A stretch of DNA of 64,000 bases from Flavobacteriales bacterium (GCA_018335925.1 JAGXRF010000083.1:17304-81303), one strand, 5' to 3'. Shown: positions 17,499 to 27,005, numbered from the stretch's first letter. Notes: generated from the letters alone by a model not told the origin. Numbers and translations: made by a program.

Positions 17499-19169
17499 AT
17501 GTTAACAGATATCGAAATTGCCCAAAGTGCTGCCATACAACCAATCCAAAAAATTGCAGAAAAATTACAGATAGCCCCAGATGATTTAGAGTTTTACGGA
17601 AAGTACAAAGCAAAGCTTCCGTTGTATTTGATAGATGAGGAAAAGGTGCAGCAAAGCAAATTGATCTTGGTCACAGCCATTAGTCCAACTCCGGCCGGAG
17701 AGGGCAAAACTACCATAAGTGTTGGACTTCAAGATGGACTTTGTGTTTTGGGAAAAAAATCGGTAGCTGTTTTGCGAGAGCCTTCTTTGGGGCCGGTTTT
17801 TGGGATGAAAGGTGGTGCAGCAGGAGGTGGTTATTCGCAAGTAATTCCGATGGAAGACATCAATTTGCATTTTACGGGTGATTTTTCTGCCATCGAAAAA
17901 GCAAATAATTTACTCTCTGCTGTGATTGACAATCATTTGCAAAGTAAAACTTCTACCTTAAACATCGATCCACGTACTGTTGTTTGGAAACGGGTGATGG
18001 ACATGAACGATAGAGCTTTGCGTAACATAGTGATTGGTTTAGGAGGAAGTACCCATGGCATGCCTCGTCAGGAGGGTTTTAACATCACTCCTGCCTCTGA
18101 AATTATGGCAATATTGTGTTTGAGCAAAGATTTAGAAGATTTAAAAGAACGCATTGGCAATATTTTTATCGGAAATTCTTTTGATGGAAACCCTGTATAT
18201 GCCAAACAGTTACATGTGGTAGATGCGATGGTAGTGTTGTTAAAAGATGCCATCAAACCTAATTTGGTACAAACTTTAGAGGGAAATCCAGCCATTTTAC
18301 ACGGAGGTCCATTTGCAAGTATTGCCCAAGGAACCAATAGTTTGATTGCTACCAAAACAGGCATGAGTTTGGCAGATTACGTAGTAACAGAAGCGGGCTT
18401 TGGTGCAGACTTAGGAGCAGAAAAATTTTTTCATATCAAATGCAGAGCAGGAGCATTAACTCCCGCTGCCGTGGTTTTGGTAGTTACCATTCGTGCTTTG
18501 CGTCACCATGGCGGTGCCAATAAAGCTGCTTACGATGAACCAAGCGTAGAGAGAGTGGCTGCAGGAATGCCAAATTTAGAAAAGCATATCGAAAACATTC
18601 AACAATTTGGCTACCAACCTTTGGTGGTTATCAATAGTTTTCCGACAGATACCCAAGAAGAAATTGCATTGGTAGAAGCTTGTGCTGCCAAATACCAAAC
18701 CAAGGCAGTGGTTGCCAAAGGGTTTGCACGTGGGGGAGAGGGAATGAAAGAAGTCGCAAGTTCATTGCTTCATCACTTAGAAAATTATCCTCCAAACAAG
18801 AAAGAGTTGTATGCATTAACTGACTCTTTAGAAGATAAAATGCATGCCATAGCCACCAAAATTTACGGAGCTGATGGGGTGGAAATTTTGCCAAAAGCCA
18901 AACAGCAAATAAACATTTGGAGAGCATTTGGAATAGACCAACTTCCGGTTTGTATGGCAAAAACCCAAAAGAGTTTTTCCGACAAAGAGAGTTTGCGTGG
19001 CAGACCGACCGGATTTAAAGTCACCGTTCGTGAATTGGAATGGGCCAACGGTGCAGGTTTTGTGATTCCGATTTTAGGAGATATCATGCGAATGCCTGGC
19101 TTGCCTGAAAAACCCAATGCAGAAAACATCAAAATTGATGCAAATGGAAAAATATCAGGGTTGAGTTAG
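17499..19169 (+). CDS. fhs: Formate-tetrahydrofolate ligase
   Basis: ATP-dependent synthesis of 10-formyl-THF, entry of formate into one-carbon metabolism. The P-loop TPAGEGKTTISVGL is near residue 50 and LREPSLGPVFGMKGGAAGGGYSQVIPMEDINLHFTGD-type segments follow, both hallmark sequences (positions 17779-17880). The C-terminus RMPGLPEKPNAENIKID is also typical. Length is ~556 residues. The frame could open at 17442, but MLTDIEIAQSA from ATG 17499 is the usual start. Divergent from the methionine operon, with which it shares the need for one-carbon units. Confidence 0.95.
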   Translation: MLTDIEIAQSAAIQPIQKIAEKLQIAPDDLEFYGKYKAKLPLYLIDEEKVQQSKLILVTAISPTPAGEGKTTISVGLQDGLCVLGKKSVAVLREPSLGPVFGMKGGAAGGGYSQVIPMEDINLHFTGDFSAIEKANNLLSAVIDNHLQSKTSTLNIDPRTVVWKRVMDMNDRALRNIVIGLGGSTHGMPRQEGFNITPASEIMAILCLSKDLEDLKERIGNIFIGNSFDGNPVYAKQLHVVDAMVVLLKDAIKPNLVQTLEGNPAILHGGPFASIAQGTNSLIATKTGMSLADYVVTEAGFGADLGAEKFFHIKCRAGALTPAAVVLVVTIRALRHHGGANKAAYDEPSVERVAAGMPNLEKHIENIQQFGYQPLVVINSFPTDTQEEIALVEACAAKYQTKAVVAKGFARGGEGMKEVASSLLHHLENYPPNKKELYALTDSLEDKMHAIATKIYGADGVEILPKAKQQINIWRAFGIDQLPVCMAKTQKSFSDKESLRGRPTGFKVTVRELEWANGAGFVIPILGDIMRMPGLPEKPNAENIKIDANGKISGLS

Positions 19170-19198
19170 TTAACAAGAGCATTGGCAATTACAAAAAG

Positions 19199-19228
19199 CA
19201 ATCAAATTTTAATTTGATTTGATTTGAT
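19199..19228 (+). terminator. Weak hairpin downstream of fhs
   Basis: AATCAAATT and AATTTGATT form a 9-base inverted repeat with a 2-base centre, followed by GATTGTTT. It is AT-only in most pairs and lacks a long T-run, so it may be a weak terminator or just a palindrome. Confidence 0.3.
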
Positions 19229-19310
19229 TGTTTCATAATATTTACACCAACTAAAATTTTCATTGCTACAACTTTCATTAATTTTAACGAAAGTAAACTT
19301 GTAACTTTTT

Positions 19311-19318
19311 TAAATTTG
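19311..19318 (+). promoter_or_regulatory. -7 box of yaaA promoter
   Basis: TAAATTTG matches the TAnnTTTG consensus exactly and lies 16 bases before the yaaA ATG. No convincing -33 TTG is seen at the normal distance, so this is a half-supported promoter with a very short leader. Confidence 0.4.
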
Positions 19319-19334
19319 TACAAATTCGATTTTT

Positions 19335-20093
19335 ATGAAGTTTGTAATATCCCCAGCCAAATCATTAAATGAATCAGCAGCCATTCCAACCAATGAGTTT
19401 ACGGAAGCAAAATTTTTAAAGCAAGCGGAAATTATTCAAAATACATTACGAAAAAAAAAGCCAAAAGACTTGATGGAGATGATGGAAATTTCTGAAAAAT
19501 TGGCTGAATTAAACTGGCAACGCAACCAAGATTGGCAATTGCCTTTTACCCAAAACAATGCACGTCCGGCAATTTACATGTTTGATGGAGATGTGTATTC
19601 AGGGTTAGATGCTTATACCATTCCTTTAGAAAAGATAGAATATTTACAAGAAAATCTTCGCATTTTATCAGGTTTGTATGGGATATTGAAACCACTCGAT
19701 TTAATGCAAGCTTATCGTTTGGAAATGGGAACCAATTTGGCTATTGGTACCAAAAAAAACTTATACGAATTTTGGAAAGAAACTCTAACCAAACATCTCA
19801 ACGAAACTTTACAAGAAAATGAAGTGTTGGTGAATTTGGCAAGTAAAGAATATTTTTCAGCAATAGATGCCAAAAAAATCAAAGTACCAATCATTACACC
19901 TGAATTTAAAGATTACAAAGACGGCAAATTGAAAATGATCAGCTTCTTTGCCAAAAAAGCTCGTGGATTGATGGTTCGCTATGCTATTGACCACCAACTG
20001 CAAAACCCGGAAGACTTGAAAAGCTTTGACTATGAAGGTTATCGTTTTGACGAAAGTTTGTCTAAGAAAAACCAATGGGTGTTTACCCGATAA
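19335..20093 (+). CDS. yaaA: Peroxide stress protein YaaA (UPF0246)
   Basis: 252 residues, full length for the family, with the signature start MKFVISPAKSLN and the conserved YMFDGDVYSGLDA, LSGLYGILKPLDLMQAYRLEMGT and FFAKKARGLMVRYAI segments. YaaA reduces free iron and oxidative DNA damage under peroxide in E. coli, and binds DNA in vitro. It starts a short + strand run with the next two genes, three bases apart from the following start. Confidence 0.93.
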   Translation: MKFVISPAKSLNESAAIPTNEFTEAKFLKQAEIIQNTLRKKKPKDLMEMMEISEKLAELNWQRNQDWQLPFTQNNARPAIYMFDGDVYSGLDAYTIPLEKIEYLQENLRILSGLYGILKPLDLMQAYRLEMGTNLAIGTKKNLYEFWKETLTKHLNETLQENEVLVNLASKEYFSAIDAKKIKVPIITPEFKDYKDGKLKMISFFAKKARGLMVRYAIDHQLQNPEDLKSFDYEGYRFDESLSKKNQWVFTR

Positions 20094-20095
20094 GT

Positions 20096-20314
20096 ATGCT
20101 TCCGGAAGAAACTTTACGAGAATTTGCAAACTACCAAATGCCTTTTGGTAAGTACAAAGGCAGAAATTTGATCGACTTGCCTGAGTATTATGTGGTTTGG
20201 TTTAAAAGCAAAGGTTTTCCGGCAGGAAAACTAGGGGAGTACCTTGCTTTGTTGTACGAAATCAAATTAAATGGTTTGGAAGATTTGGTGAGAAATATCC
20301 AAGAGAAGCGATGA
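20096..20314 (+). CDS. DUF3820 family small protein
   Basis: 72 residues from ATG 20096 (MLPEETLREFANYQMPFGKYKG); the frame opens at 20075 but that would overlap yaaA. MPFGKYKGRNLIDLPEYYVVWF is the core of the DUF3820 family, sometimes annotated as putative quorum-sensing-regulated virulence factor. The function is unknown. It overlaps the next gene by ATGA. Confidence 0.8.
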   Translation: MLPEETLREFANYQMPFGKYKGRNLIDLPEYYVVWFKSKGFPAGKLGEYLALLYEIKLNGLEDLVRNIQEKR

Positions 20315-20910
20315 AGAAATTATTACTGCTTTTTTTTTATGCTTTAGTGCAAGGACAAGAATCCAATGTTCATGGCAAATGGCAATTAGAAGCCAAAGTA
20401 TCTTTTGATATGGTGAATAGCAACTTGTTATTTTGGGACGAGTTGTATTTTGAAGGTCAAGATGTTTCCGGGCTTCGGATAGGTATCATTCCTCGTTTGC
20501 ATTACCATTTCAATTCAAAAGACGCCATAGGTATTGGGTTTGGTGGTAAGAAAGGGTATTTTAAGAACGAAAGCATCTCGTTTAGAAGTGATTATGAACA
20601 GTGGAATACGGAGTTGTTTTATCGAAAATATTTTCCGGTAGTTCCAAAACAATTCAACTTATATTTGGAATGGAATAACGCTTGGGTATATGCCAAATAC
20701 CAAGTGCAAAACAATGGTGTTATACAAAACCAACAAAACGAGTTTTGGTTAAGCTCATTAAATTTTGGTTTAGATTTTCCGATTGCCAAACGATGGCATT
20801 TGGGATTTTTGTTTACCGATTTGGTATATTACAACTCTGAAGCAAATAAAGTAAAAACCGATTTTCGCTTTTATCAAAAACCGGTTTTTACTTTTAGATA
20901 TGTTTTATGA
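20311..20910 (+). CDS. DUF2490-type outer membrane beta-barrel protein
   Basis: 199 residues with an N-terminal signal peptide (MKKLLLLFFYALVQGQ, cleavage likely after the G) and a series of alternating amphipathic strands rich in Trp/Tyr (RLHYHFNSKDAIGIGFGGKKGYF, TELFYRKYFPVVP). The protein ends in an aromatic-rich strand (KPVFTFRYVL), as beta-barrel outer membrane proteins do. The DUF2490 assignment is by overall pattern; its role is unknown. Its stop abuts the stop of the convergent gene with no room for a terminator. Confidence 0.6.
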   Translation: MKKLLLLFFYALVQGQESNVHGKWQLEAKVSFDMVNSNLLFWDELYFEGQDVSGLRIGIIPRLHYHFNSKDAIGIGFGGKKGYFKNESISFRSDYEQWNTELFYRKYFPVVPKQFNLYLEWNNAWVYAKYQVQNNGVIQNQQNEFWLSSLNFGLDFPIAKRWHLGFLFTDLVYYNSEANKVKTDFRFYQKPVFTFRYVL

Positions 20911-23115
20911 TTATTCTAAATCTTTTAATCCAAGTGCTTTGCGAAGAATAACTTCAAATGATGCTTCAGATGGTCTACTCATTTTAGCTTGGTAAATTTT
21001 TCCATCTGGATCAATCACTACAAATCGAGGAATGCTATTGATTTGGTAATCAAAAGTCACCTGATTTATTTGATTGGCATGCCATTGCAGTACTTTTTTC
21101 GATTTGTTTTTTGCCTCCAACTCCCATTTGCCTTTTCGCTCATCTAAACTTAAAGCCAAAAATTTTACGTTTTCCTTTTGGTATTTGATGGCCATTTTTT
21201 CAAAATACGGGCTTTCATAAAAGCATGGTCCACACCAAGTAGCCCAAAAGTCTATCACTACCCATTTTCCTTTCAGGTCAGCCAATGAAATGGTTTCTCC
21301 TTTTAAAGTAGAAGCAAAGAAATTTGGAGCATTGTTTCCTTTTCCTAATTTTTGAAGGTTTTGGTATAAAAAGTTCAAACTTTTTCTTTTGCTCTCTGCA
21401 TTAATTTGGTTAACATAAACAATTAACGAATCTCTTTCTACGGATGAATTAGCTTCTTCCATTGCTTGATATAGCTTGGTAAACATCCACTTATCTTTAA
21501 ATTCTCCTTTTGGAAGCTTTTTCATTCCAAGCAAAAGTTTGGTGGTGTTTTCCACTTCCGATGTGTCCCTTTTTAAAGTAAGTAATTGTAGATATTCTAA
21601 ATATCTGGTAGAATCTAGCATCTGTAAATCTGTCGTGGAAATTTTTTCTTGCAAAATTTTCCAACCAGCATCCCATGCAATACTTTTGTTTGGATACAAC
21701 CCTTTGACTTTCTTTTCCAATTGTTCTTTATACAACAAATGATCTACAATAATTTCTTTTTCTAAAATTACCTTATAATCATCCCGATAGGTTAAGTTGT
21801 CTTTGCTTCGAAAGCTTTTTAAGTTTTTTAAATTTTCCAAAGCAACTTCTAACAATTCTTTTTGCAAACGTTGGTATTGGTCTAAATTAAATCCTTCTTG
21901 AATTTGGTATTTCACGTAATCCCATGATTGATCGCCATTTTTAAATTGGTTTTCCGCTATACGATTACCTTTGATTTTTGCATCAAATTTATTGTTTTGA
22001 AAAACAGCTTTCACATAAACACTGTCTGAATTTCCCATAACAACTGGTGTCATTGCATAGTTTTGAAAACGTAATTGATAGCTGGTTAAAGGCAAATCTT
22101 CTATAAAAGTATGTTGGAATGCTCCATTGGTAATTTCAATTTGTGCCAACGTATCTAGCATGGTAGGATGTACCAAATAGGCCATTCGAATAGGATAATC
22201 GCTGTTAATTTCTCCAGCAATAATGGTTTTTTGAGAGGCATTTTGAGTTTTTGGACTTAAGTAGAATTGACTCCCGATAATCAAGATGGTAAAAATTAAC
22301 AAACTTAAAATTCTGGTTTTCCAGTTTTTCCAAAATGCTCTTTTTGGACTTTTTTGTATGTACCACCAATAGCCTATAAACAAAAGAGTGAAGCCAAAAA
22401 AGAAACTATAATATTCTGTGTAAAGAAAAGTATTATTCAAATCTCCACCTTTGAGATTTTGACCGGTGTGGTTTAAAATATGAAATGGGTTGTATGGTTG
22501 AAACTTTCCTACATTGATAAGAATGGAGGAAATAATAAATCCTAATAAACCAATAGATAAAGCCCAAATATAACTTGGAATGATTACTGAAAGTACATAT
22601 TGAATAGTGGTGAGTAACCAACTTGCAATTAGTATTTTGATAAATGCAATTAATAGAAAATCAAAAGGAAGGTGGTTGGTTGCTTCTTTTGGTATTTCGT
22701 GAAAATTGAAAAATAAATAGGTAAAAACAACTCCTGAGACAAAATAAGAGAAAAGCAAAAGAATGTTTGAGCTGAGTAACAACAAAAATTTACCAAAGAA
22801 TATAGATGTTTTTTGTAACGGTAGCAATTCCATTAACTGCCAGCCTCCATTTTTGTGGTCTAATTGGGCAATTTTACTTGCATTTTGCAATATCAATACC
22901 ACCAAAAAGAAGCCTGTAATGATTGGAGCCGATTCGGTTATATACTTTTCAAAAATATTGAATGCCAAGCCTGGTTGGTTACTTGGTGGATCAAACATAT
23001 CATTGATAAAAGCTGCAACCGGAAAAAACATACCGAAAATGATAGCCATCCAATAAAACCCACTTCGTTTCTTTTTGATCAACTCACCTTTGATAAATAA
23101 TATAAAATTTTGCAT
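20911..23115 (-). CDS. ABC-2-type permease fused to a TlpA-like thioredoxin
   Basis: A 734-residue chimera. Residues 1-290 hold about seven hydrophobic segments like an ABC-2 permease (MAIIFGMFFPVAAFI, FFLVVLILQNASKIAQLDHKNG, LLLLSSNILLLFSYFV). Residues ~300-400 resemble a DUF4369-like beta domain, 400-590 are helical, and 595-734 form a TlpA/AhpC-TSA thioredoxin with WCGPC at 627-631 and the cis-Pro region INSIPRFVVID. The last TM near 285 would place the redox domain outside the membrane. The ATPase lies five bases upstream, so the two are co-transcribed. Its substrate and redox partner are unknown. Confidence 0.85.
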   Translation of the reverse strand: MQNFILFIKGELIKKKRSGFYWMAIIFGMFFPVAAFINDMFDPPSNQPGLAFNIFEKYITESAPIITGFFLVVLILQNASKIAQLDHKNGGWQLMELLPLQKTSIFFGKFLLLLSSNILLLFSYFVSGVVFTYLFFNFHEIPKEATNHLPFDFLLIAFIKILIASWLLTTIQYVLSVIIPSYIWALSIGLLGFIISSILINVGKFQPYNPFHILNHTGQNLKGGDLNNTFLYTEYYSFFFGFTLLFIGYWWYIQKSPKRAFWKNWKTRILSLLIFTILIIGSQFYLSPKTQNASQKTIIAGEINSDYPIRMAYLVHPTMLDTLAQIEITNGAFQHTFIEDLPLTSYQLRFQNYAMTPVVMGNSDSVYVKAVFQNNKFDAKIKGNRIAENQFKNGDQSWDYVKYQIQEGFNLDQYQRLQKELLEVALENLKNLKSFRSKDNLTYRDDYKVILEKEIIVDHLLYKEQLEKKVKGLYPNKSIAWDAGWKILQEKISTTDLQMLDSTRYLEYLQLLTLKRDTSEVENTTKLLLGMKKLPKGEFKDKWMFTKLYQAMEEANSSVERDSLIVYVNQINAESKRKSLNFLYQNLQKLGKGNNAPNFFASTLKGETISLADLKGKWVVIDFWATWCGPCFYESPYFEKMAIKYQKENVKFLALSLDERKGKWELEAKNKSKKVLQWHANQINQVTFDYQINSIPRFVVIDPDGKIYQAKMSRPSEASFEVILRKALGLKDLE

Positions 23116-23119
23116 ACGA

Positions 23120-24022
23120 TTAGTTTTTAGTCAAGTTTATGAACCATTCTTCCAATCCTCCTTTATTTTTAATACTGTAAATTGGAATATTTTGTTCGGT
23201 AAGTTGTTTTACTAGTAAAGGAATTTCTTCTTTTTGATTTAATGTAAACTCCAAAACTTCGCTTGTGGTAAAAGAAGCATTTGAAAAGTGTTGTAGCAAC
23301 CAATCTAATTGATTGTCGGTTAAATTGGTTTCAACTTCTAATTGAAAGCTATGAAAGTTTTTCCCTAATTCGGCTATGGTTCCTTCAAACTTTATTTCTC
23401 CTTTGGCAATAATACCAACATGGGTGCACATTTTTTCAATTTCACCTAACAAATGGCTTGAAATAAAAATAGTAGTTCCTTTTTCTTGGTTAATCTTAAC
23501 CAATAATTCTCTAATTTCCATCATTCCGGTCGGATCTAAGCCATTCACCGGTTCATCTAATAATAATAATTCAGGCTCATGAATCATGGCCATGGCAATT
23601 GCCAATCGTTGTTTCATTCCTAAAGAGTAACGTTTTACTTTGGTTTTTTTGGCATGGAGCAAGTCCACCGTTTCTAAAATAGCATCAATTTTATCAAAAC
23701 TAACTTGACGTATGGTAGCAATGTATTTTAAATTGTCTTCACCACTTAAATGATGATATAAGGTTGGACTCTCTACCAATGCACCTATGCGATGAAATAC
23801 AAACGGTATTTGTTCTTGGATAGGTTGCTCAAAAACTTTTACTTTTTTGGAGTCGTCTGGATATAGCCCAGCAATTAAACGCATCGTGGTTGATTTTCCT
23901 GCACCATTTGGACCAATAAACCCATATATACTTCCTTTTGGAACTTGTAAACTCAAATTTTTTAAGATGAATTTGTTTGCTTGGTAAGCAAAATTCAAAT
24001 CATTTATTTCAATGGCTTTCAT
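23120..24022 (-). CDS. ABC transporter ATP-binding protein
   Basis: Walker A GFIGPNGAGKSTTMRLIAGLY near residue 34, ABC signature YSLGMKQRLAIAMAMI, Walker B LLLLDEPVNGLDPTG and the H-loop FISSHLLGEIEKM are all intact. The C-terminal ~80 residues form the usual accessory domain of ABC-2 (bacitracin/Na-type) ATPases. It powers the permease-thioredoxin fusion encoded immediately downstream on the same strand. ATG 24022 starts MKAIEINDLNFAY. Confidence 0.92.
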   Translation of the reverse strand: MKAIEINDLNFAYQANKFILKNLSLQVPKGSIYGFIGPNGAGKSTTMRLIAGLYPDDSKKVKVFEQPIQEQIPFVFHRIGALVESPTLYHHLSGEDNLKYIATIRQVSFDKIDAILETVDLLHAKKTKVKRYSLGMKQRLAIAMAMIHEPELLLLDEPVNGLDPTGMMEIRELLVKINQEKGTTIFISSHLLGEIEKMCTHVGIIAKGEIKFEGTIAELGKNFHSFQLEVETNLTDNQLDWLLQHFSNASFTTSEVLEFTLNQKEEIPLLVKQLTEQNIPIYSIKNKGGLEEWFINLTKN

Positions 24023-24061
24023 TATAAAGTGAAATTAGTTGCTACTAAAATACTAATAAAT

Positions 24062-24086
24062 AAAAAAAACCGCAAAACGCGGTTTT
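24062..24086 (-). terminator. Intrinsic terminator after the DUF937 gene
   Basis: AAAACCGC (24066-24073) and GCGGTTTT (24079-24086) form a perfect 8-pair stem with a 5-base loop. On the minus strand it is followed by eight T (24062-24069), so it ends transcripts coming from 24679-24110 before the ABC genes. Confidence 0.85.
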
Positions 24087-24109
24087 GAATATTGTGATTA
24101 AATTAGGTT

Positions 24110-24679
24110 TTATTTCCCAAAGAATTTTCCAAGTAAAGCTCCTAAACCACCCGATTTTGATTTTTCTTTACCTGAGCTACTCAAAGCAGACATGGCATCG
24201 TTTAAATCTAACTTACCGTCACCATTTTGGTCTAATAAACTAGTTCCCAATTGTGATAAAATACTTCCTTGTGTCTTTGAGTCTCCTTTGGTAATCATTC
24301 CAACTAGGTCTTGTAACTCAAATCCTTTCACATTTGGATTTTTAGCATTTCCAACCAACTGCCCCAACACATTCGGAATCAAATCCTTGGTAATTCCTTC
24401 TACTGTTTGGTTATCCATTGAAAACTGATTACCTAATTTTGCTCCAACTTGTTGTTGCACTATATTCAACAATGGGTGGTCTTTTTGAGTACCATTTCCT
24501 TTTAAGAAATCAGTAAGTATATTAGCTTGGCCACTGTTGGCAATTCCGGAAAGAGCTTCTAAAATTCCATTTCCAGCTTCTTTTTTTACAGCATCATTAA
24601 GTTCATCAGGAACTTGTTGGTTTTTAACAATCGCTTGCTCACCAAACTGTTGAACTAGTTGGGTTAATTGATCTAGCAT
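24110..24679 (-). CDS. DUF937 family protein with C-terminal EF-hand-like loop
   Basis: 189 residues without signal peptide. The body is the alanine/glycine/glutamine-rich helical pattern of the DUF937 (YidB-like) family (ALSGIANSGQANILTDFLKGN; VEGITKDLIPNVLGQLVG). Near residue 150 the segment DQNGDGKLDLNDAM fits a calcium-binding EF-hand/dockerin loop, and the end is glycine/lysine-rich. Function is unknown. Located directly after serA on the same strand but with its own terminator. Confidence 0.72.
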   Translation of the reverse strand: MLDQLTQLVQQFGEQAIVKNQQVPDELNDAVKKEAGNGILEALSGIANSGQANILTDFLKGNGTQKDHPLLNIVQQQVGAKLGNQFSMDNQTVEGITKDLIPNVLGQLVGNAKNPNVKGFELQDLVGMITKGDSKTQGSILSQLGTSLLDQNGDGKLDLNDAMSALSSSGKEKSKSGGLGALLGKFFGK

Positions 24680-24707
24680 GATAGGATATTTTATAAAGAT
24701 ATAAAAA

Positions 24708-25664
24708 TTATCCTTGCTTTAACAAACTAGCCAATTGGTCGGCCAACTCTACTCCAATTCTGTCTTGTGCCTCTAAAGTAGCTGCTCCAATATGTGGTGT
24801 TAAAGAGATTTTAGGATGCATCAACAATTGAATTTCCGGTGTTGGTTCATTTTCAAAAACATCTAAGCCTGCAAAAGCTACTTTTTCATTGTCTAAATAT
24901 TTTACCAAACTTACTTCGTTAATCACACCACCTCTTGCGGCATTTACAATACCAACACCATTTTTCATCAATTCAAATTCATTCTCATCAATAATATAAC
25001 CGTTTTGGGCAGGGGTATGTAAGGTAATAAAATCAGCATGTTGTAACAATTCATTCATAGGCTCGGTTACTATATCTACATTGATAAATTGACCGTTATA
25101 AAAGTCGACCCTAATCACTGCATCTTGCACATATTTATCAGAAGCAATTACTTTCATTCCCAATCCCAAAGCCATTTTTGCAACTGCCTGTCCGATTCTT
25201 CCAAAACCAATAATTCCTAAAGTTTTTCCTCGCAATTCGATACCATTAGCATAAGCTTTTTTAAGTTTTTCAAAACTTTGGTCGCCTTCCAAAGGCATGT
25301 TTCGGTTGGCATCGTGCAAAAAGCGAACTCCAGTAAACAAATGTGCAAAAACCAATTCTGCTACCGACTCAGAAGATGCAGCAGGAGTATTGATCACATG
25401 GATTCCTTTTTCACGAGCGTAAGTCACATCAATGTTATCCATACCAACCCCACCACGACCAATAACTTTTAAATTCGGACAAGCATCAATGATATCTTTT
25501 CTTACTTTGGTAGCACTTCGAACCAATAATACATCCACTTTATTTTGGTTGATGTAATTGGCAATTTGTTCTTGTGCCACCTTGGTAGTAATTACTTCAA
25601 ATCCGTACTCGTGTAATTTATCTATTCCTCCTTGAGAGATGCCATCGTTTGCTAAAATTTTCAT
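24708..25664 (-). CDS. serA: D-3-phosphoglycerate dehydrogenase
   Basis: First step of serine synthesis. The NAD-binding motif GKTLGIIGFGRIGQAVAKMALGLG near residue 147, catalytic Arg region LLVRSATKVRKDII, and LTPHIGAATLEAQDRIG with the catalytic His are present. 318 residues is the short form without ACT or ASB regulatory domains, so classical serine feedback is not expected. serC lies upstream, separated by a 14-bp tandem repeat. Confidence 0.92.
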   Translation of the reverse strand: MKILANDGISQGGIDKLHEYGFEVITTKVAQEQIANYINQNKVDVLLVRSATKVRKDIIDACPNLKVIGRGGVGMDNIDVTYAREKGIHVINTPAASSESVAELVFAHLFTGVRFLHDANRNMPLEGDQSFEKLKKAYANGIELRGKTLGIIGFGRIGQAVAKMALGLGMKVIASDKYVQDAVIRVDFYNGQFINVDIVTEPMNELLQHADFITLHTPAQNGYIIDENEFELMKNGVGIVNAARGGVINEVSLVKYLDNEKVAFAGLDVFENEPTPEIQLLMHPKISLTPHIGAATLEAQDRIGVELADQLASLLKQG

Positions 25665-25683
25665 GTTTTTGGTTATGGGTTAA

Positions 25684-25739
25684 TGGTTGATAGTTGTTGG
25701 TTGATAGTTGTTGGTTGATAGTTGTTGGTTGATAGTTGA
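25684..25739. repeat. 14-bp tandem repeat between serA and serC
   Basis: Four consecutive copies of TGGTTGATAGTTGT (the last one ends in GA), then TAGTTTTCAAG and TTTCAAG repeats. It lies in the 116-base gap between serC and serA. It looks like a variable simple repeat; a role is not evident. Confidence 0.85.
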
Positions 25740-25780
25740 TAGTTTTCAAGTTTCAAGTTAACACTATTCACTAGTTACTA

Positions 25781-26854
25781 CTAAATTGATTTTTCTAACG
25801 CTTGCATTACTTCTACCAAAACCTTTACGCTCTCTATAGGCATGGCATTGTAAATAGAAGCTCTGTAGCCTCCAACAGAACGGTGCCCGTTGATACCAGA
25901 AATACCAGCTTCTTTCCAAAGTGCATCAAATTTTTCTTTTAAAGTTTCGTCTTGCAACAAAAAACAAGCATTCATCAAACTTCTATCCTCATGGTTAGCT
26001 GTTCCAACAAAGCAAGGATTTCTGTCTATTTCTTGGTACAATAAGGCAGCTTTTTCTTCATTTAATTTTTCCACAGTAGCAACACCACCTTGTGCTTTGA
26101 TCCATTGCATGGTTAATAACGAAACATATACAGCATACACCGATGGGGTATTGTACATGCTTTCTTTACTAATGTGTTGTTGGTAGTTTAAAATATTTGG
26201 AATGGTGCGATTGGTTTTTCCTAACAAATCTTCTTTAACTACAACCAATGTGGTACCTGCAGGCCCCATATTTTTTTGAGCCCCTGCATAAATTAATCCG
26301 AATTCGGAAAAATCTAAAACTCTGGAAAAAATATCCGAACTCATGTCGCAAATCATAGGGACATTGGTATTTGGAAATTCTTTCATTTGGGTACCAAAAA
26401 TGGTATTGTTGCTGGTGCAGTGAAAATATGCTGCATCTTCCGGAATGTGATATCCTTTTGGAATATGGTTAAAATTTGCTTCTTTAGAAGAAGCAACAAC
26501 CTCTACTTCCCCAAAATTTTTAGCTTCTTTGATGGCACTTTGGGCCCAGGTTCCCGTTTCTAAGTAGGCAGCTTTGCCACCTTCGGGCAACAAATTCATC
26601 GGAACTCTTAAAAATTCCATGCTTGCTCCACCTTGTAAAAACAATGCTTGGTAACCTTGGTTTTGTAGCCCTAATAATTCAAGTGCCAAACTTCTTGCTT
26701 CTTCCATTACGGCAACAAACTCTTTGCTACGATGCGAAACTTCTAAAACAGATAAGCCAGTACCATTAAAATTGATGATAGCTTCGGAAGCTTTTTGTAA
26801 AACACTCGCAGGTAAAATACTAGGTCCTGCACTAAAGTTATGTATTTTTTTCAT
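25781..26854 (-). CDS. serC: 3-phosphoserine/phosphohydroxythreonine transaminase
   Basis: PLP aminotransferase giving phosphoserine (second step of serine synthesis; also acts in pyridoxal phosphate synthesis). HNFSAGPSILPASVL at the N-terminus, LFLQGGASMEFLRVPMNLL, and IYAGAQKNMGPAGTTLVVV with the PLP Lys are diagnostic. The C-terminus GHRSVGGYRASIYNAMP is intact. 357 residues is the normal length. The gene for phosphoserine phosphatase is not in the window. Confidence 0.94.
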   Translation of the reverse strand: MKKIHNFSAGPSILPASVLQKASEAIINFNGTGLSVLEVSHRSKEFVAVMEEARSLALELLGLQNQGYQALFLQGGASMEFLRVPMNLLPEGGKAAYLETGTWAQSAIKEAKNFGEVEVVASSKEANFNHIPKGYHIPEDAAYFHCTSNNTIFGTQMKEFPNTNVPMICDMSSDIFSRVLDFSEFGLIYAGAQKNMGPAGTTLVVVKEDLLGKTNRTIPNILNYQQHISKESMYNTPSVYAVYVSLLTMQWIKAQGGVATVEKLNEEKAALLYQEIDRNPCFVGTANHEDRSLMNACFLLQDETLKEKFDALWKEAGISGINGHRSVGGYRASIYNAMPIESVKVLVEVMQALEKSI

Positions 26855-27005
26855 GGTGAAGAAATTCTGAAATATATAAGATGGGCAAATTTCGCTTTTT
26901 TAGAGGAATTAATTCCATAAAAACAACTTGATTTTTAAGCGTTTTAACACATCGAAAACGAAATAGTTGATAAATTTTTAATTCTGTTTTTTTGGTGCAC
27001 GAAAT

